Assembly (NCBI GenBank): GCA_019915015.1
Contig: JAHBBC010000009.1
Span: 1 to 64,000, forward strand
Length of the DNA stretch: 64,000 bases
Source: Auriscalpium vulgare
Taxonomy: Eukaryota; Basidiomycota; Agaricomycetes; Russulales; Auriscalpiaceae
Reading direction: 5' to 3'
Numbering within the stretch: the stretch's first letter is position 1; the number at the start of each line of letters is the position of its first letter. Position numbers and translations under genes: made by a program. Under the pieces are notes generated by a model. That model was not told the origin of the DNA, did not search any database, and worked only from the letters and a program-made list of their open reading frames with translations. Of the stretch, positions 53,836 through 64,000 are shown in pieces.

Positions 53836-56299
53836 CCGCGCGCGCCGGGCTGCATCCTCGTCTTTTCATCCATTCACCTCTGTCATTGTTGGGATTTTGG
53901 TCGTCGGGAACATCGTGTCGTGTCGTATCGTACATTCCAAGTCTAGTATATCGCATCCGTGTCTTGTCTGTCTTGCTCGTCCGCACATCGCCGTGTACAT
54001 GTAACTTATTCCACACATACATCCAGCACTGTCGAGATCTATTGCTCTGTACTACTTTCTACGCGGAGGCGCGGCGGCACATCGATGGGCCGGCGGGGCT
54101 AGCCGGCGCATCTTACACGCGCGCGCACCCGGCCACGCCGATCCCCACTCCCGCCGCGTCGTCATCGCGGCGAGCCTCGCACTGACGCGGCGGCCTCCGT
54201 GCACCCTGCTCTCGCCCGAGCTGCCCAGACGCAGCGGCCCGGGGACGGAGCGCGGGCGCGGCAGCAGTGCGCGGGGTGGCGGTCCCGGGCGCGCCCTGGC
54301 ACGACTCGAGCGACGGGACGAGGGCCGCGCGCGAGGCTGCTCGCATCCGCACGCTCCAGACGGCAGCCCTGGCACGGATCCCGCCGCGTTCTGGGCGGAC
54401 GGGGCGCGCGCGACTTGGTGCGCGCGGGGCCGGGCGTGCCCACTTGGCAAAGTTGTCGTCGGCACTACTGCAGCCTGCGTCGTCGGATGGGGGCGCGCGC
54501 GCATGATATCATCGACGACGACGCGCCGAGGCGTGGGGTGATGTGTTCTGCCGCCGCGTCGTGTCGTGCGCGCAGCCCAGGTGCCGCGCGCGGCGTCGTT
54601 CCCTTTCCTCTGAGGCCTCTCTCGCGGCGGGGCGGTGTGCGCGCCCGGTCGGCCCGTGTGCAGACGCACGAGCGGGCCCCGTCCGCGCGCGACGCGCAGC
54701 ACTCCAGCGCCAGATGGCATGCCGATGACGTGCGCGAATCTGCCCGTGCGTCGATCTGCTCTCGAGGTGGTTCTGCGGTGGCGGCGACGACGTATGCGGG
54801 GCGGACTCGGATAAGTAGTACAGTCCATTTGGGCGCGGTATCGGCTTTCATGATCATTCGCGGGGCGGCGAGGAGGAAGTACAGTACGACGCGTGCGGGG
54901 CGGGGCAAGCTCGCTGTCGGGATCGCGGAATGCAGCCAATGCGCGCCGTGCGTCGCGATCATCGAGTGCGGGGGGATATGTTCTGCCCGCCGCGTGCTCG
55001 CAGCCCAGGGCGCAGACAGGATGGCGTTGGGTGCCTGCCGCGCGGGGGAGGAGAGGGGGAAACACGCGTGGGATTGGTGGATCCTGATCATCCTGTCAAG
55101 GAAAAGAACTTTAGGCACAAGGCAATGAGCTCGACGGGCAGGCGGTCGTGCATGGGAAAGAAACTAAATAAGCAGTCGGGCATTACTATCGCTGGCTGTG
55201 CTCTGGACCAGAGCGCTGTGGGGCGCACGTTGGCAATGGCACCGGAGACGCAAGGTGAACACCCACGCGCACCTGGCATGCACGATCGGCAACGAGGCTG
55301 CGATCTGGCCCTGGCCGGATCGACGGGTCATGATGAAGAGCGGGGAAGCGGGCGGGTGCCTGGTGGCGTGGGGCGCGCGCGGGACAACGCTGAGGCGGGG
55401 CAGGATAGGGTAAGGGGCGCATCCGGGGCTGGCGGGGACATGTCGGGCGTCCGGTGGGCGGGCTAGCTCGCCGGCGGGGCGGCTGATGACCGAGGCTCCG
55501 CTGGAGGCGCGGATGGGGGGGCGGGCGGACGCACGGCAGAGGATATCCGGCGCGACGAAGGGGTCGAATTCGTTCAGTCTGAGTGAGCGAGGTGCGTGCG
55601 GTGCGCGCCGGGGCCCCGGTGGCTTCCATAGGCCGCGCGCCGTCATGCTAGGGCGGACGTTTGCCTGCCGCCGAGCAGCGCCCCGGCCGCTTCACCCCTG
55701 TACGCGCGCACCGCAGAGCTATGTATGTATCGCGTCCATGCAGGTCGTAGCTCGTCGGTAAGATGGTGCGCGTTCGGGACTAACAGACGGGCTAGCCGAT
55801 CAAGGTTGCCGTTTGGTTCCGGATGACCGAGGGAATAGAGGTAAGATGCCGGCGGTGGGTAATGTAATGCCGGGCCATGGTGGACGCGTTGGATGGCGCG
55901 ATGGGGGGAATAGCGCCGTCGGGACCGCGACGCGAGACGCGCGCTGAGTCGTCTCTGGGCGAAGGCGGCAGCGGCAGTGTCAGAGGCTGCTGGAAGGATG
56001 CTGGCAGGGCAGGACGAGAGGCCGATACCCGCCCGGCATCCTTGGTCCGCGGGCCGGCCGCGTCAGCAGCAGCGACAACACGTCCGCCCCGGGCCCCGCT
56101 CCTTGCCCTCGTCCGCAGTCTCCGTACGCGTTCGCGCGGAAGACAGGCGTTCCTTCCTCGTCGACTGAGCCGCCACGCGGCGTCAAGCTCCGTCTCGCTA
56201 TCGCATGCCTCGCGGACGGCGCTGGATTCTTTCCGGCAGCAGCCCGACGAGGGACATCAGGTACGTCGAACATCGCTGCAGACCGCATGACGTCGTATG
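53836..56299. other. No recognisable gene; two related GC-rich segments
   Basis: The 3' flank of the RING gene is AT-richer to about 54060. Beyond it, segments at about 54519-54610 and 54966-55060 share TGTTCTGCC, CGCCGCGTC/CGCCGCGTGC and GCAGCCCAG in order, suggesting an old duplication. There is no assignable protein. Confidence 0.45.
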
Positions 56300-58100
56300 C
56301 CGACCGCCACGCGTGCCAGACAACCGACTGCGAGCGAGCTGAGAGGGCATTCGAGGAGGAAGGGCAGCAGGCTGCGTAGGCACTGGTTACGTACTGGAGG
56401 TGCGCCGGCGACTTTCGCCTACTTATGTACTTGCATGCGCTCACCGTCTACCCCGCACAACACAGCCGCCCTCGCGCCTCTTCCTTATGCAGTACATCCA
56501 GCGAGTACGGGTCAAATTCAAAAGTCACCCCCCTCCCGGCCGCGAATCCGCCATCCCGCTGTCACTCAAATGGTCACCCGGCCCATCTGCGCTGCGCGGA
56601 CATACATACATACATGAACGCCTTGGTGACAATGTGGGATGTGGCGGAGGGTCGATGGCTGCGAATCTTGACGTCTGCAGACCGTGACGAGAGACGCTGG
56701 CTGCACCGCTGATTCTGATTCTCTGGGCGAAAGATGCTGCGATGGCAGGACTCTGAGTATACCGGTACCGGTATGTATGTACGCGCCCGGCAACCTTGGA
56801 CCGCGGGCCGGCGGCTGCAGCGCCACCCCGCTCCGAGTCCTCGACCTCCCCGGCCGTGATTTTGCCCTCGTCCGCTGCGCCGCCCCGGGCCCGGGCCTCG
56901 CAGCGCAGGATCCCGATCCGTGACGCCCACCGGCACATCGCCCCCAGCTCGAGATGCGCTGGCAAGTTCGGCTTCGGCTTCAAGTTCAGCGAGGCGGGGG
57001 CACGGGCGGCACGCAGGAAGGCAGGGCCTACGGACGACTCAGGTACGTCGTGGCCGACTCGCCCGCGTGCCAGACTCGATCACCGACTGCGTTGCGCCCG
57101 AGTCGGGTGTCCGTGCGCGCACAGCCCCCACCCACCTGGCGCGAGCAACTCGGGCCACATGGATAGCACGCTGTGAACACGCGCTTCGATCCCTGGTCTG
57201 CGAGGAGGCATTGCCGGGGTGAACAAGGGCTGTGCAGTCGCTGGGCGCCGGCGACGTCCGCCTTCTTGCGTGCGCTCACCTGCCTCGCACCACACAGCCG
57301 CCCGCCGCCCTAGCGCCTCTTCCTTATGCAGTGCATCCGGTGCGCACGAGTCAAACTTGAACGTCACCCGCGTGGATCCGGCCACCTAGTGAGTCGCGCT
57401 GTCTTGGTCCCGGAGGATCGTGTCGTCTGACCAGCGGCCAGGGCGTATCGACATCGAACTTGGTCGCCCCCGTACTTGTCACACATACTGCCTGACGGCC
57501 GCTCGATCTCACACCGAGGCCCGCCTCTCGCGCTCGCTGCACACCCGCGGCAACGGGTCTTGGTCCTCGCAGACACCCGCTTCTGCCGGGTGTCTGGTAA
57601 TCCAGTGCGTCGGCCCGGGTGGCTGCCATGCCATTCCTTCCCGCATGCGCTCAACTAGTGCGTTCCCTCTTTTCCTCTGGTCAGTCCTGGCTAAGCCTAG
57701 CTTGGCCAAGAGTCTGCTGGCGGCCTCCACCCCGGCTATTCCGGCTAATTGGCCGCCGGGGTCCCACAGCGGCGGCTTCGACGCGCACTGCACATACCGC
57801 ACAACTGCCGCTCAACCGCTGCGGTTTGCTCCTGCTGGCACACACGCCTGTGTCGATGGGTTCGCGCGGATAAGCGTCTCCACGGGGCGGCCCCATCCCA
57901 TACCGAGTCGCACTGGCTTGGCCCCGGAGATTCATGTCGTGGACCGGCATTTTTCTGTACAGCATACTGTTAGTGTTACGGTACTCGTCGCACACCCCTA
58001 CGTCCCCGACACGAAATATATACACGGTGCCATCATCCCGTCCATCCTCGCGCGTCAAGCGCAATGTCGCACATCTTCAAGTCGGCGCTGGCCGCCGCGA
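56300..58100 (+). repeat. Subtelomeric repeat cluster, inner right
   Basis: Contains the same blocks as 28380-29400 in reverse orientation: CCTCTTCCTTATGCAGT twice (about 56475 and 57317), and the CTCCTGCTGG...GCCTGTGTCGATGG block near 57830 followed by a CCCATACCGA and TCGTGGACC context matching the left cluster. Similarity is partial. Confidence 0.6.
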
Positions 58101-58344
58101 ACAAATCTCCATTTAGAGCTCGAGCTCGCTGTGTTATGGATCTGGCCGTACGTCACAGCCCTGTCCACCAGCAGCTGTCGCCTCCAAGAGGCCGAGGGAA
58201 CACGCCGTAGCTTGCTCAAACTCAAATCGGTGACGTGCCCATCCTCCGACAAATCCCAGCTCCATCAGCGTCAGCGTCCGCGACAAGGTCCAGCCTGCGG
58301 ATCTCTTCTCCCCAGCCGCGGAGCAAACGTCCCAATTGGAAAGG

Positions 58345-59385
58345 CTACTGGATACATTCGGTGGGTCTGAATGTTTTCGCGCTCGCTTTCGCGAAGGTCA
58401 TGTGCACCGCACAGCGACAGCGCGCGTCTGCACAGCGGGGAATGTCAGTGAGGAACGGGGGTCTGAATGTTTTCGCGCTCGCTTTCGCGAAGGTCATGTG
58501 CACCGCACAGCGACAGCGCGCGTCTGCACAGCGGGGAATGTCAGTGAGGAACGGGAAGCGCCGGGGGACGGCGGCGCGTGCGGGAGCGCAGACGGGTGTG
58601 GCAGAGCACGAGCACGGCGCGCCAGGTGGACTAGTAGGAAATCGCTTGGTAAGTAAGTCACAATGCACGGATACAATGTAGCCAGGCTCGCCGCACGTCC
58701 AGCAAAACACCTCGGTCGGCATTCCGAGATCAAACATCGCCCGTAGAAGCGGCGGCCCGTACTCCAGGCGAGCGAATGGTGAGTCAATATCTATAGGCTT
58801 ATCGTGAGCCATGCTCACCTGTGATCCTCCAAAGACGTCTCGCCAGCGCGCTGGGCGCTCAACGGGATCAATCAAGGCGGGACGACGTCCGCAGGCACAC
58901 AGCGGCGGGTTAGCACAGCATGGTGACAAATCTGAAAAAAGACGCCTTGCGTCGGCGAATGGCACGCGCAGGCCTGGTAAAGGCAAGCACACGGTCTTGC
59001 GCCAAATGCCGCGCACATACCTCTTATACGACCGACGCGCATAGCACACAATCGCGGACACAACGAACGTGGACCCCGCAGCGCGCCGCTGTGGCCCTCC
59101 CATTATATAAGCACACGATGCTTGCAGAAAGAGCGGGCGGGGAACCGGACAGACAGCATGCGCCGCAGAAGACGATCGTAGGCTGATTACGCGGCGTTCA
59201 GCCGTTTCGCGCAGCCGTCGGGCTGACAGGGCTGCACGGCGCACTGTTGTTTTATCCTTAGCAGTGAAATTTGTGACCAGCGCGAAAAGGCTTTGCAGGC
59301 TGCAGTACGATGCGGCGTCCGGTGAGCAATAAAATAATAAAACGGAGGCATTCTCTGCGACGGTCCAGGACGACACGCGGCACAT
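58345..59385 (-). CDS. Hypothetical protein, unrecognised
   Basis: The open frame has 346 codons; an internal ATG near 59106 (MGGPQRRAAGS) is a possible start. It contains the Cys-rich segment FCWTCGEPGYIVSVHCDLL. Its end overlaps the 97-bp tandem duplication, which repeats the C-terminal residues. There is no domain I can name, no signal peptide and no intron evidence. It may be spurious. Confidence 0.25.
   Translation of the reverse strand: MCRVSSWTVAENASVLLFYCSPDAASYCSLQSLFALVTNFTAKDKTTVRRAALSARRLRETAERRVISLRSSSAAHAVCPVPRPLFLQASCAYIMGGPQRRAAGSTFVVSAIVCYARRSYKRYVRGIWRKTVCLPLPGLRVPFADARRLFSDLSPCCANPPLCACGRRPALIDPVERPARWRDVFGGSQVSMAHDKPIDIDSPFARLEYGPPLLRAMFDLGMPTEVFCWTCGEPGYIVSVHCDLLTKRFPTSPPGAPCSCSATPVCAPARAAVPRRFPFLTDIPRCADARCRCAVHMTFAKASAKTFRPPFLTDIPRCADARCRCAVHMTFAKASAKTFRPTECIQ
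58363..58556 (+). repeat. Perfect 97-bp tandem duplication
   Basis: 58363-58459 and 58460-58556 are the same sequence, beginning GGTCTGAATGTTTTCGCG and ending GTGAGGAACGG. I see no difference between the copies. The unit contains a short palindromic run, CGCTCGCTTTCGCG. Confidence 0.9.
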
Positions 59386-60821
59386 CTACAGGAATAATGA
59401 GACCGCTGTTGACTAAAAGTGTGCTCTCTGACCTTTGCTACATTGTGAGCACTGAGATCACCAGATGCGCATATGGATAGTCGTGCCATGGGCTGGCTCG
59501 CGTAGGCGCGATTGGGCCCGCTCCGCATCGAGGTGTAGTGCATGCTAGGCTAACAGCTTACGGTGCTTCCCCACCGTGTCGTTCGTCCGTCCTGGCCTGC
59601 ACCGTGATGCGGGTCAGATGGAAAAACCGCGCACGGTGACCAGGCCCTCCTGGAGCAGTCAGCACGCACGAAGAGGGTGAGGAGATGTGAGGGACGAGGC
59701 CTGATCAATTCTGCCGGCAGCGAGTCGATGCCGCGACCGTCGTGATTGCTGCTTCGAGCTCCGGGGTGCGGGGTTCGCGCCCCACGAGACGATAGGTGGC
59801 GGCCGCGGCCGTGCCTTGAGCGGGGCGAGGTGCGCTCAGGCCGTTGGAGTGGCAATGAGCAATTCCATAAAGCAATAAGAGGCCGGGTGCGCGTGGTCGA
59901 CGTGGTGCGGAAAGTAAATCAAGCGGTCCCAAAAAGAAGAAGCGGCACCGCTTGTGCTATCGGTTGCTGCGGGCAGAAATCTCCGCAGACTGGGCTAGGG
60001 CAGGCACGTTGGCTGAGGTCATTTAGAACTCGAAAAAAACAGGCGTACCGTTCTAAATACGATTGCAACGGAGCCGCTCTGTCCGCGATCGCTAGCAGGC
60101 CTGATCAAGTTCGCGATATGATACCATTATGCATCTTCCCTGGCAAGATCGACGGCGTGAAAGGTATAGCTCCGCTGTGTGGATACAGTATGGAAGGGCG
60201 CGCGAGGCGGCAGGGCACCTGATGAGCAGGCTAGCTTGCCGGAGGCGCGTGTCGATGACGGAAGCGCACAAGGTGCGCTGGCGTCCCCGAAGAGCGCACA
60301 AAGATGCGGAGGATGGCGCAGATGCGAAGGATGGCAGAGGTCTGAGGATAGCGCGCACAGTAAGTAAGTAAAGTGGTCAGGATGCGCTGCCGGTAGGGAT
60401 CAAGCCGTGCTCACCGGTGACCGGTGAATTCCAAAAGACTGACATCATGCTCGGGTGGACATCTGATAGTGTTCCTGCCTCGCAGCTCTTCACCCTTGCT
60501 TCACCTCGCTCTCGGAGTCTCGGACCGCAGAACTATCTGGTCCAGCAGAAGTCGGCACTTTACCTCGTAGTACCAAGGCATAGCTCATTGGGAATACAGC
60601 GGTTTCGGGGTTACCACAGCCAGGTCGCCTTTTAGTACTGGATGAATAGATGAGCAGCTGGTAGAAAGAGATTCGAGAGATAGAACACCGGACCCCGGTT
60701 GAATGCTTGAGCCTTGATCCACGCGGGTCTCCTCGATCACAACTTGAACGTGGAAGAGGAGGAACGAGACGCACTCAGAGTGAAGGTATGCGGTAAGGAG
60801 GAGTAGAACTGCGCGAGTTCC
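59386..60821. other. No recognisable gene
   Basis: Short ORFs only. The segment ends at the inner boundary of the right inverted arm. Confidence 0.5.
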
Positions 60822-61399
60822 GAGTCGGCGCGGCAACTTGAACTTGCCGACTTGCCGGCTGCCGCTCTCCTTCACCTCGACCACCTCCGAGACGCAGACA
60901 GCTGACACTCTCCATTTCCAAGGACCACCATCGTCATCCATCATCACATCCTTAGCCATCTTCGCGCTCGTCCAAGCACGTCCATCTTTCAGTTTCTCGC
61001 AATTGCAACCTTCGCTTCTGTACAGCCACCGCATCGACCTCAGGATGCGAAAGTTCGACTTCTGTGAGACACGAGAGACAGACAGGAATTAGGGTATATA
61101 GGTACGTCGTAAGATCCTATGCCCATCCGTTGGTCGTATGCCAATCCATGAAGGCGCATACCAGACTACCAACCGCGTCCGCACGCATGCCACGGTCCTC
61201 GATGGCCTTCAAACGCGGACAACGCACCTCCACGGCAAGCACCTCGGTCCATATCGCATAGCCAGCTGTCAACGCACACTTTAGGTCCCCAGATGCGATC
61301 TGACAAGACATTGCGACGAGGAAAACACGAGGCGGCCCATCTTCGCTGCGTCGACTCGCAGACATACTCCTGAACGGCTGCTCTATCTCTCGACGAGGG

Positions 61400-62450
61400 C
61401 CGCGCGCTCGCTCATGCTGACCGGCATGCCTGCATCGATGTATCCTCGCACATCATCCTACCGGGCGTCTGCCAGGTGCCAAGTACCGAGTGACCCGCGC
61501 TGTCTTGGTCACGGAGGTCGATGTCGTCTGAGCAGGCGGCCAGATCGTATCGAGATCGAACTTGGTCGCCCCCGTACCGGCTGCCAGCTTGCCCTCCGGA
61601 CATCCGGTGTGGAACCGTCGTCAAATGGACGCCAACCGCCAATCCGCAGCGTCGATTCGCAGTCATACTTACAGATACTGCCCGACGGCCGCTCGATCTC
61701 ACAACGAGGCCCGCCTCTCGCCGCACACCTGCGGCAATACAGTGTCCTCGTGGACATCCGTTTCTGCCGAGCGTTCGCCAGGTTTTGGTCATCAAGTGCG
61801 TCGGTGACTTTCGTCCCTTCTCACTCACCTAGTGCGTTCTTTCTTTTCTTCTGGTTAGTCCTGGCTTGACGAAGAGTCTGCATTCAAGGCCATACCCATA
61901 TTGGCCTCCATCCCGGCTATTCCGGCTTGGTACGTTGTCGTCAATTGGACGCCGGTGACCGGTGACTTTCCAACAGAGTCCATCTACCAACGCGGCTTCG
62001 ACGCGCACACACCCAACTGCCCCTCAACCGCTGCAGTTTGCTCCTGCTGGCCCGCACGCCTGTGCCGATAGCTCCTCGCGGGCAGTCGTCACGGGGGTCC
62101 GTTTCTACTTTGCCAACTACTGGTCACGGGGCCATGCGTCGGTGACTTTTGTCCCTTTGCGCATGCATTAACCTGGTGCGTTCCCTCTATTCCTCTGTTT
62201 AGTCATGGCCTGACGAATATTCCCCCAGGAAGATCATTGCCATATTGTCGGCTGCTCCCAGCTCGCCAGTATAGTCGTCGATTGAACGCCGGTGGCCCGG
62301 TGACTTCTCATCTACGAAATCGGCGTCCACTCGGAAGCATACCGCCCGTCGGCCGAGCGGCGGCTCTACCACAGCAAGGCCTGCATTTTGCTCCTGCTGG
62401 CGCGCACGTCTGCATCGATGGGCTCTACGGGGCGCCCCCATATCGAATCG
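61400..62450 (+). repeat. Subtelomeric repeats in the right arm
   Basis: Three units of about 350 bp, the inverted match of 24450-25520: GTGACTTTCGTCCC at about 61803 and GTGACTTTTGTCCC at about 62143, with the GTCAATTGGACGCC and GATTGAACGCC blocks between them. Confidence 0.7.
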
Positions 62451-62668
62451 CACTGGCTAGGATCATGTGGACGCGTCTCTGTACAGCGTACGGTGCTCGT
62501 TTCACACCCCTAGACTCCGAAAGATACACTGGCTATCCCGCACATCTTCGCGTGGCTCGAGTGCATCACCTCGCACATCTTATAGTTGGCACATACGGTT
62601 CGAACAGATCTTCATCCCGAGCTCTTATAGATCCGAGCCCTATTGACAAGCCCGCCTGCTGAATATGA

Positions 62669-63007
62669 ATGCCGAGCCGGCGCCGGACCTGCGGCCCGCT
62701 GACAAAGTCGCCGCATTCGCGGCCCGGCGACCGTCTGCGCGACGTACTAGACCCCGCTGCCATCTGGGCCTACTGTGCAATTTGTGACGCTGCGCTGGAC
62801 TCCGCCGCCTGCCTCGATCCCGCCTCTCGACATGTCCGGTCGGTCCGAATATGGCGCTCCCGGGGCATTGAGTTCAAGCGCTGGCAGGAGGATGCAGGAG
62901 AGGAAGATGCAATGGTGAGGCGTTACGAGAGTTTTGATGGCCGATTTGCTTATATTGCAAAGTCGTCGGATGTGTCGATGTGTTGCGGTGGTAGTAACAG
63001 TCTCTGA
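62669..63007 (+). pseudogene. Unknown protein remnant, right-arm copy
   Basis: The 112-codon frame MPSRRRTCGPLTKSPHSRPGDRL continues RDVLDPAAIWAYCAICDAALD and ends near 63007. The two parts correspond to separate pieces 400 bp apart in the left arm, so this frame arose by deletion, or the left arm gained sequence. No known family. Confidence 0.4.
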
Positions 63008-63194
63008 AGTAACGATGCTATGGCATTCGGTGATTGAATATTGAATTCATTCTGGTGAACAACAGGAGGACCATGCGAGCGTTGAGATCTGAGATACTTC
63101 AAGTCGGCGGCAAGTCAACCTCTGCGCTGCACGGCCCCCCGACGAACTTCCGCGGCATACAAAGAGTAACAGAGCAACGAAATGTGTAACAAAC

Positions 63195-64000
63195 CTATGT
63201 GCCGCCCGACTCCTCGCTCTGGCTCGCGTCTTCGTCCCCCGTTGCTGACACGCATCCCACCAAATCCTCCGCCTTGCGCAGCCACTCGTTCTTCGCACCG
63301 CATCGGATGAGCTTGAGCTTTTCGAGCTGAGCACCGCGCTTTTGTCGGCACTCAAGCTCACGGAGTAGCACCTCCCCGACGGCCACGCCGAAGGCCTCGT
63401 CGCCTTCCTCCACCCCATCCTTCTGCGTGAAACAGTGCGCTAGGGGCACGTCTTCCAGTTTCAGTTCGCTTAGGCGGGGCCACAAAGTGTCGCCGCCTCG
63501 CGCCGCACCGGTTCGCTGCCATGTCCCATCCTCCATGCTCGCAGACAAGACCGTACACAGCGTCGCCCCCGCCTTCTCCGTGGCCTGCAGCTCCTGCAAA
63601 TCTGCAGCTGCGCCAAACTCGTCCAGCCACGTCGTCGGCGAGAGCAAAGGGTCGTTGTTGCCGGCGCCTAGATCCATCGAAAGCGAACGCAACTCGCGCA
63701 CGCCCATCTCCTCGCAGAGAGCTCGGATTGCGTCTACAAGTTTGTCTGGTCTGTTCAATAGCCACTGGAAACTGAACACCCGGCTTGGCGATCCGTGGTC
63801 TGCATGGCGCGCCGTCACCGCGATGTTGCAAAGGCCCTTTGTAGAGAACTGGATGGCACGAAAAGGGTCCGCTCCATACCCGCGCGGGGGCGCAAGGAAT
63901 GGGTATAGCACGGCAAACTCTGACACGCGTTGCGCGTGAGTTGTCACATACAGTGTGGAGGTGTCGGGGGCCTGCACGTGGCGGAGAAAGCCAACACATT
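63195..64000 (-). CDS. F-box-like Leu-rich protein, C-terminal part, runs off the window
   Basis: The minus-strand frame is open from the window edge to the stop at 63195, at least 260 codons. It reads AFLRHVQAPDTSTLYVTTHA, then FLAPPRGYGADPFRAIQFST with no interruption, then the C-terminal portion shared with 22593-23306. The continuous GADPFRAIQ join defines the ancestral state of the split left copy. The N terminus, where an F-box would lie, is outside the window. F-box assignment is by resemblance to mushroom F-box C-terminal regions and is not firm. Confidence 0.65.
   Translation of the reverse strand, partial: CVGFLRHVQAPDTSTLYVTTHAQRVSEFAVLYPFLAPPRGYGADPFRAIQFSTKGLCNIAVTARHADHGSPSRVFSFQWLLNRPDKLVDAIRALCEEMGVRELRSLSMDLGAGNNDPLLSPTTWLDEFGAAADLQELQATEKAGATLCTVLSASMEDGTWQRTGAARGGDTLWPRLSELKLEDVPLAHCFTQKDGVEEGDEAFGVAVGEVLLRELECRQKRGAQLEKLKLIRCGAKNEWLRKAEDLVGCVSATGDEDASQSEESGGT

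Larger units (their letters stand above)
60822..63875. repeat. Right arm of the inverted segmental duplication
   Basis: Inverted counterpart of 22641-26065. It keeps the order F-box-like gene, DPAAIWAYC remnant, 350-bp repeats and inner 200-bp block when read on the minus strand. It lacks the 390-bp segment present in the left arm and has no satellite insertion at the F-box site. Confidence 0.85.

Noticed and set aside
52819..54185. Long Arg/Pro-rich ORFs overlapping the RING gene
   Set aside because: They are alternate frames of a very GC-rich gene. The RING frame has cysteines, a coiled coil and a correct intron; these have none.
59763..59781. GGGGTTCGCGCCCC, a possible T-arm of a tRNA gene
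   Set aside because: No A box, anticodon arm or acceptor stem could be placed around it.

Overview
The window reads as the left end of a chromosome of a filamentous basidiomycete (Agaricomycete, perhaps a polypore). The evidence is a terminal CCCTAAA array at base 1, GC-rich DNA, genes split by many 49-65 nt GT-AG introns, and protein families typical of mushrooms: a Reg1-like PP1 regulator, eEF2, an agaricomycete kinase, F-box-like proteins, DUF6589-like and RecQ-like fragments, and Ty3 retroelements. No species can be named from sequence alone.

Region 1 (1-6.5 kb) is a chromosome-end array of Penelope-like retroelements (PLEs). One long copy, open at its 5' side, directly abuts the terminal telomere repeat. 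It is followed by two progressively shorter copies in the same orientation, separated by short telomeric junctions. Each copy ends with the same 455-bp unit, which carries a complete type I hammerhead ribozyme core about 40 nt upstream of the telomeric repeats. The RT ORF has no GIY-YIG endonuclease, as in the telomere-associated PLEs known from fungi, and its motif C reads Y-I-N-D. A broken acidic ORF abuts the innermost telomeric tract.

Region 2 (6.5-17.8 kb) holds two Ty3-type retroelements. One on the minus strand has a gag-protease ORF and a pol ORF in the -1 frame. A broken chromovirus on the plus strand has an integrase-chromodomain remnant followed by a CCHC-knuckle ORF and an LTR-like 3' end.

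Region 3 (17.8-26 kb) is an F-box-like gene cut in two by a 4.6-kb insertion made largely of an AT-rich satellite of about 68 bp per unit, followed by subtelomeric repeats. About 3.3 kb of this region (22.6-26.06 kb) returns inverted at 60.8-63.9 kb, where the same gene is uninterrupted at the insertion site. The inverted arms bracket a central segment of about 35 kb.

Region 4 (26-60.8 kb) is the central segment. It carries a five-exon kinase gene (-), a multi-exon eEF2 paralogue (+) with an altered diphthamide loop, a 2-kb inverted-repeat DNA element holding truncated RecQ-like helicase and DUF6589-like genes, a complete Reg1-like gene (+), and a RING-finger gene (+). Long stretches between them have no recognisable genes and contain diverged subtelomeric repeats. 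Region 5 (60.8-64 kb) is the second arm of the inverted duplication.

The two strongest leads are the ribozyme-bearing telomeric PLE array and the inverted-repeat element linking a RecQ-like helicase to a DUF6589-like protein. All calls come from reading sequence and translations; no homology search or structure prediction was run.
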